DNA of 64,000 bases from Clostridia bacterium (GTDB lineage: Bacteria; Bacillota; Clostridia; Christensenellales; Aristaeellaceae): the NCBI GenBank assembly GCA_017464305.1, contig JAFUDS010000020.1, positions 1-64,000 on the forward strand. The letters are read 5' to 3'. Of this stretch, positions 18,009 through 26,734 are shown piece by piece (the first letter of the stretch is position 1; every line of letters starts with the position of its first letter). A model generated the notes under the pieces. That model had not been told where the DNA came from. It saw only the letters and a program-made list of their open reading frames with translations, and made no database searches. The position numbers were made by a program, and so were the translations under genes.

Positions 18009-19328
18009 CTAATCTGCAAACAGGGGTAGCATATCCAGATGCATGTCAATCAGATGATTCACCACATCCATGCAATACAGCCGGTCCAGCCCGCTCAGCG
18101 CCGGATCCATCTCCACGCACTCCCGCAGGGCCTCCCGGTCCCCCATGGCCGCCCGGGCCGCCAGCCGGTTGGCTTCGTCAATCTCCGTCATGACCTCCGC
18201 CAGGGCCGGGGTCACCCGATATCCCTGAGGAACCATCTCTCCGGCCTGAACCCGCAGGGAGGTTTCCACCATGGCTTCCGGCGGCAGCTGGGGCATGTCT
18301 CCCCCGTTCCGATGGGCCACCGCGGGCAGGACCGCGTCCTCTCCCCGCAGCAGGGCCAGCGCCACCCGCATGGGCCGCACCGGCGGCACCCGGGATAGCA
18401 GCAGCAGCTGGGCCATGGCCCCCTCCGTGGCGTCCGCCCCCTGATCCCGCACTGTGTTCATGTACAGGATCCGTTCCTTGCGCTTTTCCACCGTCTCGCC
18501 GAATTCCGGCTTTTCCTCCGGAATATAATCCGGCTGGGCCGGCAGGAACTCCGCGTGGTCCGTCACATCCCCGACGGCGATGGCGTCCCACCAGTCCAGC
18601 CACCGCTTGGTCAGCTGGCCCAGCTCGTTTTCCCGCGCCGCCTTCTTCAGCCGGGGCAGCCAATCCTTGCCGCTTTCCCGGTCCACTAATTTCATCAGGA
18701 AGCTGAATCCCGGCAGCCCCGCGATCTCCCAGTCCAGGTCGCTTTCCTTCGCCTGCAGCCGGCGGGTCAGGGTGTCCAGCCCGTTGGCTCCCTTCAGAGG
18801 CGTCCGTCCAATGCCGTAGCACCGGAACCCCCGGCGCAGGAAGATCTCCGTCGTCCGGGCGATGGGTTGCCCCAGGTTGATCACCAGGGTCTCCGGGCAG
18901 GCCTCCTCCATGGCGTCGCATAGCTCCAACACCGCCTGCCCCGCCCGCAGGGTATGCAGCAGGCCCTCGATGCCGCCGTTGACCCGGGCCTGGTCCGTCA
19001 ATCCAGGATCCTCCGGATCCTGCTCGTTGCCGCTCTCCAGCGCCGCCCGGTCCATGAAGAACCGGCTGGCCGCCTGGGGGTCTCCCGCGTAAACGACGCA
19101 GTCCGCCCCTCGCAGGGCCTCCTCGCGATTCCCGGTGGCGGAAATCCGCCCGCCTAGCTTTGCCTTCTTCAGAATCGCTTCGCCGTATCCGGTCAGCAGC
19201 TCCGCCATGGCCGGATTCTTCTCCTCCAGGACGATCTCCGCCTCCCGCTCCTTCCCGGCGAAAAGAAGGTCGGTTAAAAGGGTGGGCAGGAGCATCGCGA
19301 TGTCCTGCCCAATAAATGTAAATTTCAT
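18009..19328 (-). CDS. divergent glycoside hydrolase family 4-like protein
   Basis: 439 residues. It starts with a Rossmann-like MKFTFIGQDIAMLLPTL and continues with the GH4 layout: ADCVVYAGDP, LCDAMEEACPETLVINLGQP, then a second domain with DWWDAIAVGDV. GH4 enzymes use NAD and a divalent metal bound by a Cys and a His. In the expected place this protein reads CYGIGRTPLKG instead of the usual GLCH pattern, so the metal ligands seem missing or moved. It may have a different sugar substrate, or be non-hydrolytic. No sugar transporter is adjacent. Confidence 0.65.
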   Translation of the reverse strand: MKFTFIGQDIAMLLPTLLTDLLFAGKEREAEIVLEEKNPAMAELLTGYGEAILKKAKLGGRISATGNREEALRGADCVVYAGDPQAASRFFMDRAALESGNEQDPEDPGLTDQARVNGGIEGLLHTLRAGQAVLELCDAMEEACPETLVINLGQPIARTTEIFLRRGFRCYGIGRTPLKGANGLDTLTRRLQAKESDLDWEIAGLPGFSFLMKLVDRESGKDWLPRLKKAARENELGQLTKRWLDWWDAIAVGDVTDHAEFLPAQPDYIPEEKPEFGETVEKRKERILYMNTVRDQGADATEGAMAQLLLLSRVPPVRPMRVALALLRGEDAVLPAVAHRNGGDMPQLPPEAMVETSLRVQAGEMVPQGYRVTPALAEVMTEIDEANRLAARAAMGDREALRECVEMDPALSGLDRLYCMDVVNHLIDMHLDMLPLFAD

Positions 19329-19339
19329 GCTTAACCTTT

Positions 19340-19550
19340 ATGTCGCCTGTTCTCCCACAAAGCTGCGTTCTCCGAAGAAGTCCGCTCCTCTGCTTTCAGG
19401 TCTCCAAATATTCCCTGTCCCCCGCAGATCGGCGTTCTCCGAAGGGGTTCGCACCTCTGCTTTCAGACCCCCAAAGGGCCGTTGGGGCGAAGCCCCAACC
19501 CAAAATATTCCCCGTCCCCCATAAAATGGGGGAAGGGGTGTAGGGGAAGG
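19340..19550. repeat. intergenic tandem and GC-rich repeats
   Basis: Contains two imperfect copies of GTTCTCCGAAG...CTCTGCTTTCAG (about 19368 and 19432), then the GGGGCGAAGCCCC / CCCCCATAAAATGGGGG unit also seen at 16012 and 22795. No gene is seen. Confidence 0.6.
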
Positions 19551-19562
19551 GGGAATTACCCC

Positions 19563-22500
19563 TTACGCTTTCCGAATCGCCAAGATCGCCTTGCGACCAT
19601 TAATATCCCATTCCTTGCAGGCCTCGTACCCCGCGCCATCCTTCCGCTCCAGGGTCACCGCCAGGGTACCCTTCTGGATCATCTCCGCGCTCTGGGCGAT
19701 GGCTTCCGCCAGGGTGTCGTCCGCGGCGAAGGCGATTTCAATCCGGTCGGTAACCTCGAAGCCCGCTTCCTTCCGCATGGTCTGCACCTTGGAGATCACC
19801 TCCCGGGCGTATCCCTCCCGGATCAGCTCCTCGTTCAGGTTGGTGTCCAGCACCACCGTCACGCCGTGATCCTCCAGGGCGGTGAAGCCCGGCTTCTGGG
19901 CCGGGGCGGTCAGTACGTCGTCCTTCCCCAGGGTCACGGTGGTGCCTTCGATGTCGAAGGAAACCTCCTCGCCCCGGTCAAAGGCGTCCACCACGTCGTT
20001 GCCGTCCAGGGTGGCCAGATGCTGGCCGATCTTCCCCAGCAGCTTGCCGTATTTCGGCCCCAGGGTCCGCATCTGCGGCTTCAGCTGATAGGTGGTAAAG
20101 GCCCGGGCGTCCTCGGTGAAGATGACCTGCTTCACGTTCATCTCGTCCTCGCACAGGGCCTGATAGGTCTCGTCGAAGGCCGCGCCCTTGACGTACAGGT
20201 TCTGCAGCGGCTGGCGCACCTTCAGGTTCGCCGCGTTCCGGCAGGCCAGCCCCAGCTGGATCACTTCCCGCAGGGCCGCCATCTGCTTCTCCATGTCCGC
20301 GTCGATCATGGCCGGATCCGCCACCGGGAAATCGCACAGATGTACGCTCTCCGGCGCGCCGGGGATGTTGTTCACCACCAGGTTCTGATAGATCTCCTCG
20401 CTCAGGAAGGGGATGAAGGGCGCGCTGACCTTCGCCAGGGTCACCAGCACATGGTACAGGGTGGCGAAGGCCGCTTCCTTCTCGCCGGCCATGCCCTTGC
20501 CCCAGAACCGTTCCCGGCCCCGGCGGACGTACCAGTTGCTCAGATCGTCCACAAAGGCGGCGATGGCGTTGGCGGGCTCCGTGACCCGGAAATTGCTCAG
20601 ATCATCGTCCACCCGGGCGATGAGGCTGTTCAGCCGGCTCAGGATCCATTTGTCCATCAGGGTCAGCTCCACCTTGTCCAGCGGATGGGCCAGAGGATCG
20701 AATCCGTCGATCTGGGCGTACATGGTGAAGAAGCCATAGGTGTTCTGCAGGGTGGCCAGGAATTTCCGGATGCCCTCCTGCACGGCCTCCTCCGAGAACC
20801 GCTTGGGCAGCCAGGGGGCGGAGGTGGTGCAGAAATACCACCGCAGGGCGTCCGCGCCGAACTTGTCCAGCATGGCGAAGGGATCTACCACGTTGCCCAG
20901 ATGCTTGGACATCTTCCGGCCTTCCGCGTCCTGTACATGGCCCATGACGATGCAGTTCTTGAAGGGCGCCCGGTCAAACAGCACGGTGCTAATGGCCTCC
21001 AGGGTATAGAACCAACCCCGGGTCTGGTCCACGGCTTCGCTGATGAAATCCGCCGGGAAGTGGGATTCGAATTCTTCCTTGTGCTCGAAGGGATAGTGCC
21101 ACTGGGCGAAGGGCATGCTGCCGGAGTCGTACCAGCAGTCGATAACCTCCTTCACCCGGTGCATCTCGCCGCCGCATTCCGGGCAGCGCAGCGCCACCGC
21201 GTCGATGAAGGGGCGATGCAGCTCGATGTCCTCTCCGGGATCCTGCACCGCCATCTCCCGCAGCTCCGCCCGGCTGCCGATGACATGCATGTGGCCGCAG
21301 TCACATTTCCACACGGGCAGGGGCGTTCCCCAGTACCGCTCGCGGCTCAGGCCCCAGTCGATCACGTTCTCCAGGAAGTTACCCATCCGGCCTTCCTTGA
21401 TGTTGTCCGGCAGCCAGTTCACCGTCCGGTTGTTGCGCACCAGGTTGTCCCGCACCGCGGTCATCTTGATGAACCAGGTGGGCCGGGCATAGTACAGCAG
21501 GGGCGTGTCGCACCGCCAGCAGAAGGGATAATCATGGGCGAAGGGCACGCCGGCAAACAGCAGCCCCTTCTCCTTCAGGTCCTGCAGGATCAGCGGGTCC
21601 GCCTCCTTGACGAACTTGCCGGCCCAGGTGGTGCCTTCCACAAATTTGCCCTGGGTGTCCACCAGGTTGATGAAGGGCAGGCCGTTTTCCCGGCACACCC
21701 GGTTATCGTCCTCGCCGTAGGCCGGGGCGATATGAACGATGCCCGTGCCGTCCTCCATGGTGACGTAGTTGTCGCACACCACGAACCAGGCCTTCTTGTC
21801 CGGCTCCTGGAAACGGTACAGGGGTTCATATTCCATGCCCCGCAGGCTTTCTCCCGGGAATTCGTCCAGCATCTGGACCTCTTTCCCCTCGAAAACCCGC
21901 TCCACCAGGGCCTTGGCCATGATGTAGGTCTGGCCCTCGACGGTGAATTTGCAATAGGTGTCCGTGGGATTGACGCACAGCCCCAGGTTGCTGGGCAGCG
22001 TCCAGGGCGTGGTGGTCCAGGCCAGCAGGTAGGTATCCTTCTCCCCCTTCACCGGGAAGCGCACGAAGGCGGAAATCTCCTTCACGTTCTTGTATCCCTG
22101 GGCCACTTCGTGGGAGGACAGGGCCGTGCCGCAGCGGGGGCAGTAGGGTACGATCTTGTGGCCCTGATACAGCAGCCCTTTCTCCCAGATCTGCTTCAGG
22201 CTCCACCATTCGCTCTCGATGTAGTTGTTTTCATAGGTGATGTAGGGATGCTCCATGTCCGCCCAATAGGCCACCTGGTCGGACATCTTCTCCCATTCGT
22301 GCAGATATTTCCACACGCTCTTCTTGCATTCCGCGATGAAGGGCTCGATGCCGTATTCCTCGATCTGGGGCTTGCCGTCCAGGCCCAGGGTCTTTTCCAC
22401 CTCCAGCTCCACCGGCAGGCCATGGGTGTCCCATCCGGCGATGCGCAGGGCGCTCTTGCCCTTCATGGTCTGGAACCGGGGGAACAGATCCTTGATGACC

Positions 22501-22685
22501 CGGGTTTCGATGTGACCGATGTGGGGCTTGCCGTTGGCCGTGGGCGGCCCGTCGAAGAAGGTGAACTGGGGATTTCCATCCCGCAGATGGAAGGACTTCC
22601 GGATGATGTCCTTCTCCTTCCAAAATTTGGTAACCTCCTGCTCCCGGGCCACAAAATTCATGTCCGTCGAAACTTTATTGTACAT
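19563..22685 (-). CDS. ileS: isoleucyl-tRNA synthetase, IleS2-type
   Basis: Charges tRNA-Ile; 1040 residues. The start MYNKVSTDMNF is chosen because AAGGAG is correctly spaced before it and overlaps an upstream ATG. Motifs: PPTANGKPHIGH (HIGH box), GWDTHGLPVELEVEK, editing-domain region, and KMSKHLGNVVDP (KMSKS box with a changed last Ser). The C-terminus lacks the zinc finger of IleS1 and ends in the long domain typical of IleS2/eukaryote-like enzymes, a class often less sensitive to mupirocin. No T-box leader was found upstream. Confidence 0.95.
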   Translation of the reverse strand: MYNKVSTDMNFVAREQEVTKFWKEKDIIRKSFHLRDGNPQFTFFDGPPTANGKPHIGHIETRVIKDLFPRFQTMKGKSALRIAGWDTHGLPVELEVEKTLGLDGKPQIEEYGIEPFIAECKKSVWKYLHEWEKMSDQVAYWADMEHPYITYENNYIESEWWSLKQIWEKGLLYQGHKIVPYCPRCGTALSSHEVAQGYKNVKEISAFVRFPVKGEKDTYLLAWTTTPWTLPSNLGLCVNPTDTYCKFTVEGQTYIMAKALVERVFEGKEVQMLDEFPGESLRGMEYEPLYRFQEPDKKAWFVVCDNYVTMEDGTGIVHIAPAYGEDDNRVCRENGLPFINLVDTQGKFVEGTTWAGKFVKEADPLILQDLKEKGLLFAGVPFAHDYPFCWRCDTPLLYYARPTWFIKMTAVRDNLVRNNRTVNWLPDNIKEGRMGNFLENVIDWGLSRERYWGTPLPVWKCDCGHMHVIGSRAELREMAVQDPGEDIELHRPFIDAVALRCPECGGEMHRVKEVIDCWYDSGSMPFAQWHYPFEHKEEFESHFPADFISEAVDQTRGWFYTLEAISTVLFDRAPFKNCIVMGHVQDAEGRKMSKHLGNVVDPFAMLDKFGADALRWYFCTTSAPWLPKRFSEEAVQEGIRKFLATLQNTYGFFTMYAQIDGFDPLAHPLDKVELTLMDKWILSRLNSLIARVDDDLSNFRVTEPANAIAAFVDDLSNWYVRRGRERFWGKGMAGEKEAAFATLYHVLVTLAKVSAPFIPFLSEEIYQNLVVNNIPGAPESVHLCDFPVADPAMIDADMEKQMAALREVIQLGLACRNAANLKVRQPLQNLYVKGAAFDETYQALCEDEMNVKQVIFTEDARAFTTYQLKPQMRTLGPKYGKLLGKIGQHLATLDGNDVVDAFDRGEEVSFDIEGTTVTLGKDDVLTAPAQKPGFTALEDHGVTVVLDTNLNEELIREGYAREVISKVQTMRKEAGFEVTDRIEIAFAADDTLAEAIAQSAEMIQKGTLAVTLERKDGAGYEACKEWDINGRKAILAIRKA

Positions 22686-22784
22686 CGCAATCAAACTCCT
22701 TATCATCCATAACTGAATCTATTCGCAAAGCTTTTCCCCTCGCAGCGTTCATCTCTGGGATAGCTTTCTTCCTTCGCTAAACGT

Positions 22785-22885
22785 TTCCCCAGTGGGGGCA
22801 TGGGGCGGAGCCCCCATCTCTAATTATTCCCTTCCCCCCACCGCAGTGGGGGGAAAGGGGCAGGGGTAAGGGGGGGCCCGCCCCT
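22785..22885. repeat. GC-rich intergenic repeat
   Basis: Inverted-repeat-rich unit CCAGTGGGGGCATGGGGCGGAGCCCCC followed by CCCCCCACCGCAGTGGGGGG (each cited in short form), same family as 16012 and 19480. Part of the unit, GGGCAGGGGTAAGGGGG, also occurs near 14768. Confidence 0.6.
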
Positions 22886-22899
22886 TCGCAAAAGGCTAC

Positions 22900-23592
22900 T
22901 TAGAGTTTGCCCTCTGCAAACCGCTCCTCCGCCTCCGCCATAATCTTCTCCGTCGCGCTTACGCCGCAGCGGGAAGCCCCAGCTTCCCGCGCCGCCAGCA
23001 CCGTATCCAGATCCCGTATCCCGCCGGAGCCCTTCACCCGCACCTTTGCGGAAACATTAGCCCGCATCAGCTTCAGATCCTCAATCGTGCATCCGGCGGA
23101 GCCGTATCCCGTGCTGGTCTTGACGAAGTCCGCCCCAGCCTGCTCGCTCAGGTGGCAGGCGGTCACCTTCTCCTCCTCCGTCAGATAGCAGGTTTCCAGA
23201 ATCACCTTCACGATGGCGCCCGCCTCGTGGGCCGCGTTGGCGATAATTCGAATCTCGTTTCCCACATAGTCATAGTCCCCGGCCTTCAGCTTGCCGATGT
23301 TGATGACCATGTCCAGCTCCTCGCACCCCTCCGCTAGGGCCATCTGTGCCTCCGCCAGCTTGATGGCCGTCTCGTGGGCGCCATGGGGGAAGCCGATAAC
23401 CGTGCAAACCTTGACCTCGCTGCCCTCCAGCATCTCGGCCAGTATCGGCACGTCGCAGGGCCGGGCACAGACGCTGGCCGTGCCATATTTCAGGGCAATT
23501 TCGCACCCGCGGCGAATGTCCTCCTCCGTCAGCCAGGGCTGCAGGGTTGAATGATCCAGCATGGAAGCGATGTCCTTCGGGGTCAGCGCCAT
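22900..23592 (-). CDS. deoC: deoxyribose-phosphate aldolase
   Basis: Cleaves 2-deoxyribose 5-phosphate to glyceraldehyde 3-phosphate and acetaldehyde; 230 residues. The start MALTPKD after GGAAGGAG is preferred over an upstream start. Seen: TVIGFPHGAH, DMVINIGKLKAGD, FVKTSTGYG with the Schiff-base Lys, and VRVKGSGGIRD with the second Lys. No other deo gene is adjacent. Confidence 0.95.
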   Translation of the reverse strand: MALTPKDIASMLDHSTLQPWLTEEDIRRGCEIALKYGTASVCARPCDVPILAEMLEGSEVKVCTVIGFPHGAHETAIKLAEAQMALAEGCEELDMVINIGKLKAGDYDYVGNEIRIIANAAHEAGAIVKVILETCYLTEEEKVTACHLSEQAGADFVKTSTGYGSAGCTIEDLKLMRANVSAKVRVKGSGGIRDLDTVLAAREAGASRCGVSATEKIMAEAEERFAEGKL

Positions 23593-23723
23593 AGTCAAGT
23601 CTCCTTCCAGCGCGAAAGCGCGCAAAAATACTCAGGAAATACAAACAAAGATTATACCTTGTTTTGCAATAAATTTGAAGTCTTTCAGAAAAAAAGTTCA
23701 GAAATCGTAAAGAGATGTATCTC

Positions 23724-24989
23724 TCAGAACAATTTATCAACCAGCGTGTCGAAAACAATCCGCGGCAGGTCCATAATCAGGTTCACCGCATTGGCCGCGA
23801 TGGTGAGCCCCAGTCCCCGAATCATCTGCCACATCTCGCCGCTGTCCATCTCGCCCACCTGGTAAATCTTCCCCGTGGGCAGGTCCGGAATCGCCGCTCC
23901 CTCGCTTTTCTCCGTCCGGATGGTCATCAGGGTCCCTTCCATGTCCGCCAAGCCCAGCAGCCCTAGGCTGGTCTCCGTAGTATTCCCGTTCGGCCGGACC
24001 GTGGTCATCTCCACGCCCTCCAGCCCCGCCAGGGAGGGATCCCCCAGGGCGTCGGAAAGGTCCGGAATCACGACCCGCATCCGGGTCACCTGGCCCTCCC
24101 CGTCCGTGTATACCGTCAGGGTCGTATCCCCATGAGTCTCCGCCGCCATCTCCAGCAGCAGGCTTTCCGTGATGGCCGTTTCGCCAATCCGGATACGCCC
24201 CTCCGCGAAGGCCTCGCTGAGGATGGGCACCCGGCGAATCCTCCCCAGCCCGGTTTGCACCAGGGCGTTCAACTCCGCCTCCGAAAGGTGCCAGGTCTGC
24301 TTTTCCGTCGCGCTCCCGTTCTCCCCGGGATCCAGTGTTTCCCTCTCCGATTCCGCCAGCGCCCCCATGGCCTGCCGGGCGTAGAAGTCCAGATCCATCA
24401 GCGCGGCAGGGTTTCCCCCTTCCGTGTTTTCCACGATGGTCATGATCATGCTCGCCGCTTTCCGGGCCAGGTTCTCCGCCTGTTCCCGGCCGCTGGGCTT
24501 CAGGATGGATAGATCCCCCAGCATCTGCACCAGGGTCATCAGGAAATCCTCCACCTGGTCCTGCCGACACATCAGCGCACATTCCCCCATCAGGGAACAG
24601 TAGATGCCGAAGCTCTCCGCCGCCTCGTTGGCCACTGCCCGCAGGGTCAAAACCGGCTTGCCGTAGGAGATCAGGGCCGCCTCCCCCAGGGAAGCCTCCG
24701 CCCGCCGCTCCGTCGCCAGCCGAACCTGCACCGCGTCGAAGAACTCCTTGATCTTGTCCATCCCCTCCCCCTGCAGGGCCTCCCCCGCAGCGAAAGAATA
24801 GGTCCAGACCATGGGGCCCGTTTCGACAAAGAAATCTGCCCCTGCAGGAGCCGATAAGCCCATATCAGTCGAGATCGCGGTTTCGACGACATCCTCAGTC
24901 CCCGAGGCAGCCCCCGCTTCCGCTAACCCCGCCAATGGAATAAACAGGAAAAGCAAAATAGCCAAAGCCCAGCTGATCCACCGTTTCAT
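23724..24989 (-). CDS. secreted protein, function unknown
   Basis: 421 residues. Signal peptide from MKRWISWALAILLF to about AEAG. The rest is a mixed alpha/beta protein with acidic character and a C-terminal hydrophobic stretch near LGLTIAANAVNLIMDL. The segment DTTLTVYTDGEGQVTRMRV resembles beta strands of lipoprotein-like folds. No catalytic motif or named family was recognised. It is the last core-like gene before the tRNA-Ala region. Confidence 0.6.
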   Translation of the reverse strand: MKRWISWALAILLFLFIPLAGLAEAGAASGTEDVVETAISTDMGLSAPAGADFFVETGPMVWTYSFAAGEALQGEGMDKIKEFFDAVQVRLATERRAEASLGEAALISYGKPVLTLRAVANEAAESFGIYCSLMGECALMCRQDQVEDFLMTLVQMLGDLSILKPSGREQAENLARKAASMIMTIVENTEGGNPAALMDLDFYARQAMGALAESERETLDPGENGSATEKQTWHLSEAELNALVQTGLGRIRRVPILSEAFAEGRIRIGETAITESLLLEMAAETHGDTTLTVYTDGEGQVTRMRVVIPDLSDALGDPSLAGLEGVEMTTVRPNGNTTETSLGLLGLADMEGTLMTIRTEKSEGAAIPDLPTGKIYQVGEMDSGEMWQMIRGLGLTIAANAVNLIMDLPRIVFDTLVDKLF

Positions 24990-25066
24990 CCGTCACCCTC
25001 CGTTCCTTCCAATCCTTCCCTCCTTATGATTCGTCCCACGAGCCAAAAAACCTGCAAAAAAACCGC

Positions 25067-25095
25067 TTGCGTTTTGTTTTCAACTGTGCTATACT
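25067..25095 (+). promoter_or_regulatory. promoter of the tRNA-Ala cluster
   Basis: -35 TTGCGT (25067-25072), 17-base spacer, -10 TATACT (25090-25095), 25 bases before the first tRNA-like copy. Confidence 0.7.
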
Positions 25096-25120
25096 TCCTT
25101 CCGTTCCGCAAGGAACGCCT

Positions 25121-25258
25121 GGGGCATTGGCACAGTTGGTAGTGCGTAGCGTTCGCTTTGTAGGGGTTCGGAGCGCCCGGAAAACTGTCCAGTGGACAGT
25201 TTTCAGCGGAGAACGGGCGGTAGCCCTGGGCCGCAGGGGTTCGACTCCCCCAGGAGAA
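25121..25258 (+). pseudogene. broken tRNA-Ala copy with inserted palindromic element
   Basis: The 5' part (GGGGCATTGGCACAGTTGG and onward through a TTCGCTT anticodon loop) matches the intact tRNA-Ala at 25378. It is interrupted after the anticodon arm by the 49-base element at 25183-25231, and a T-arm-like remnant (AGGGGTTCGACTCCCCC) follows. No 3' acceptor strand pairs with the 5' end. Confidence 0.7.
25183..25231. repeat. 49-base palindromic element, copy 2
   Basis: Begins with AACTGTCCAGTGGACAGTT (extended here to AAAA/TTTT) and ends with AACGGGCGGTAGCCCTGGGC. Same internal spacing as the copy at 16089-16137. It is inside the broken tRNA copy. Confidence 0.75.
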
Positions 25259-25270
25259 CGAGTTTAATAT

Positions 25271-25311
25271 GGGGCATTGGCACAGTTGGTAGGACGAACT
25301 ATCACTTGTGC
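25271..25311 (+). pseudogene. second broken tRNA-Ala 5' half
   Basis: The first 24 bases match the intact tRNA-Ala 5' end, then the sequence diverges before the anticodon loop and no T arm follows. Confidence 0.65.
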
Positions 25312-25377
25312 ACTCCCACCCCGAAAACATCGGAATCCGACAAGATGTAAAATATGGTCGGAAATGTTACCAAATAA

Positions 25378-25450
25378 GGGGCATTGGCACAGTTGGTAGT
25401 GCGCTACATTCGCATTGTAGAGGTCAGGGGTTCGACTCCCCTATGCTCCA
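25378..25450 (+). tRNA. tRNA-Ala(CGC)
   Basis: Complete cloverleaf. Acceptor GGGGCAT/ATGCTCC includes the G3-U70 alanine identity pair; anticodon stem CTACA/TGTAG with loop TTCGCAT gives anticodon CGC; T arm AGGGG/CCCCT. Discriminator A; CCA is not encoded. It marks the left edge of the accessory region. Confidence 0.95.
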
Positions 25451-25550
25451 CGTCAGTCACCTTATACGAACCGGTTACACGGTCTATCTGACCGAGGGCC
25501 CGATCGTGGTGGTGACATCCATTGAAGCTAAGCCAGCCACTTAGCAAAAG

Positions 25551-25595
25551 AAACGGGTATACTGTTTGAATGCAGTATGCCCGTTTTCATTTTGC
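25551..25595 (+). terminator. terminator after tRNA-Ala
   Basis: Arms 25551-25564 and 25573-25586 (AAACGGGTATACTG with CAGTATGCCCGTTT, one wobble pair), followed by TCATTTT. Confidence 0.7.
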
Positions 25596-25649
25596 CCATC
25601 AACCACGCTCTCCGCCTATTGTATCGAGAATCGTTGAAAATTAGCGGGA

Positions 25650-25694
25650 AAAGAAAAAGCCCCGGCAGCGCTTCATTGATGAAGTCTGGCCGGG
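25650..25694 (-). terminator. terminator of the Abi gene
   Basis: On the minus strand: CCCGGCC...CTTCAT...ATGAAG...GCCGGGG followed by CTTTTTCTTTT. It ends the Abi transcript. Confidence 0.75.
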
Positions 25695-25710
25695 TGTGAA
25701 ACCGGGATGA

Positions 25711-26643
25711 TCAGAGTTTATATTTGCGTGTTACATTTTTCCAATTCTGCGGAAACCCCATCGCCTTCATGAGGTCTGCTTCCGGTAGTGCCGGACAATT
25801 CTTTATAAATGACTCGATTTCGCGTGTTAATTGCCGTTTGAATTCTCCGAATGTTTTTGACGGAAGTAAATATCTAAACGCGATGACCACAGAGAACAGG
25901 TCATGTTTTCCATATTCGTATTGATTTCCATTCTTGTTAATTCCAAGTTTAGCATGTATCGACAGGTCAGGAATATCATCCCGCGTGATATAGGAGAATA
26001 AACGCTCACTATGTGCACAGGCGTTTCTGTATTTTGTCAACACAGACAATATTTGATCTAACTGACGAATGTTCAATGGATAGTCACGCGCTATTTTGGA
26101 CTGCAAGCTTTGCGGGAGAAATCCAAACATTTTTGATGCGCTGCCAAAGGTTACTGCATTCATCAAAACCCACAAGGGTACGTTATGATGTACGGCTTGA
26201 TGATGATTGATATAAGGATAATCAGTAGGCCGGGTAGCCATTTGCGACAACGTTTGAATTAGTCTTCGAATCCCTGCTGTCTTTCGGGGATCAGTTGTGT
26301 AATTCGCTGAGTTAAGGTACTCCTGCTGCAAATCGCCGTGTGCTTCGCAAAAAACATAGGCGATTCTTGATTTTATACGTCTCTCGATCATGAGCAGATA
26401 ACGAAGAAACAGGCGTCGCAAAGCCTCATCAAACTCGTACAGCTTTACAATGTCGGTAAATGAGACGCCGTCCTTGTATCTCTTCGTTGTATTGTTCTTA
26501 AACGGGTGTTTGTATCCACCAATCAAGGTGAAGTAGCCAAGATTCGCGAGGATATGTTCTGCTTCAGCTTCGTCTGAAACGATCAGATTCTTGCTTTTTA
26601 ACAAAGCAATCTGCTGCTGGTAAGTAATAAACGGCTTTGGCAT
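25711..26643 (-). CDS. Abi family (AbiD/AbiF, Abi_2) HEPN protein
   Basis: 310 residues. Matches the Abi_2 family: early YQQQIALLKSKNLIV and LGYFTLIGGYKHPF, then YEFDEALRRLFL and IERRIKSRIAYVF. Near residue 206 it has YRNACAHSERLF, a complete R-x4-H HEPN RNase signature. Such proteins are abortive-infection toxins that cut RNA; AbiF-type members are known to be paired with a small RNA and are considered relatives of the Cas13 HEPN domains (from memory, to be verified). The gene has its own promoter, a structured leader with an internal terminator, and a terminator behind it. It is a stand-alone unit at the left end of the accessory region. Confidence 0.85.
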   Translation of the reverse strand: MPKPFITYQQQIALLKSKNLIVSDEAEAEHILANLGYFTLIGGYKHPFKNNTTKRYKDGVSFTDIVKLYEFDEALRRLFLRYLLMIERRIKSRIAYVFCEAHGDLQQEYLNSANYTTDPRKTAGIRRLIQTLSQMATRPTDYPYINHHQAVHHNVPLWVLMNAVTFGSASKMFGFLPQSLQSKIARDYPLNIRQLDQILSVLTKYRNACAHSERLFSYITRDDIPDLSIHAKLGINKNGNQYEYGKHDLFSVVIAFRYLLPSKTFGEFKRQLTREIESFIKNCPALPEADLMKAMGFPQNWKNVTRKYKL

Positions 26644-26661
26644 TACACCACCCCCTTAGTA

Positions 26662-26733
26662 GAAAAGGGGAACTCCCGCAGGAATTCCCCCGGTCGCAGG
26701 CTTCGCAAGTTTCTGCAACGCGATCACTGGGGG
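26662..26733 (-). ncRNA. structured leader RNA upstream of the Abi gene
   Basis: On the minus strand, CCCCC...GATCGC (26733-26720) pairs with GCGACCGGGGG (26697-26687). The same GGGG can instead pair with CCCC at 26670-26667 in the hairpin GGGGAATTCC...GGAGTTCCCC, which is followed by TTTTCT. So a roughly 70-base RNA ending in an intrinsic terminator can form just before the Abi ribosome binding site (AAGGGGGTGG). This layout is like small-RNA antitoxins followed by an attenuating terminator. Confidence 0.55.
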
Positions 26734-26734
26734 T

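Noticed and set aside
22686..22899. T-box riboswitch upstream of ileS
   Set aside because: No TGG-ACCGCG-type T-box sequence or specifier stem was found; only GC-rich repeats are present.
26667..26690. Terminator of the tape-measure-like gene
   Set aside because: The T-run is on the minus strand, so it belongs to the Abi leader.
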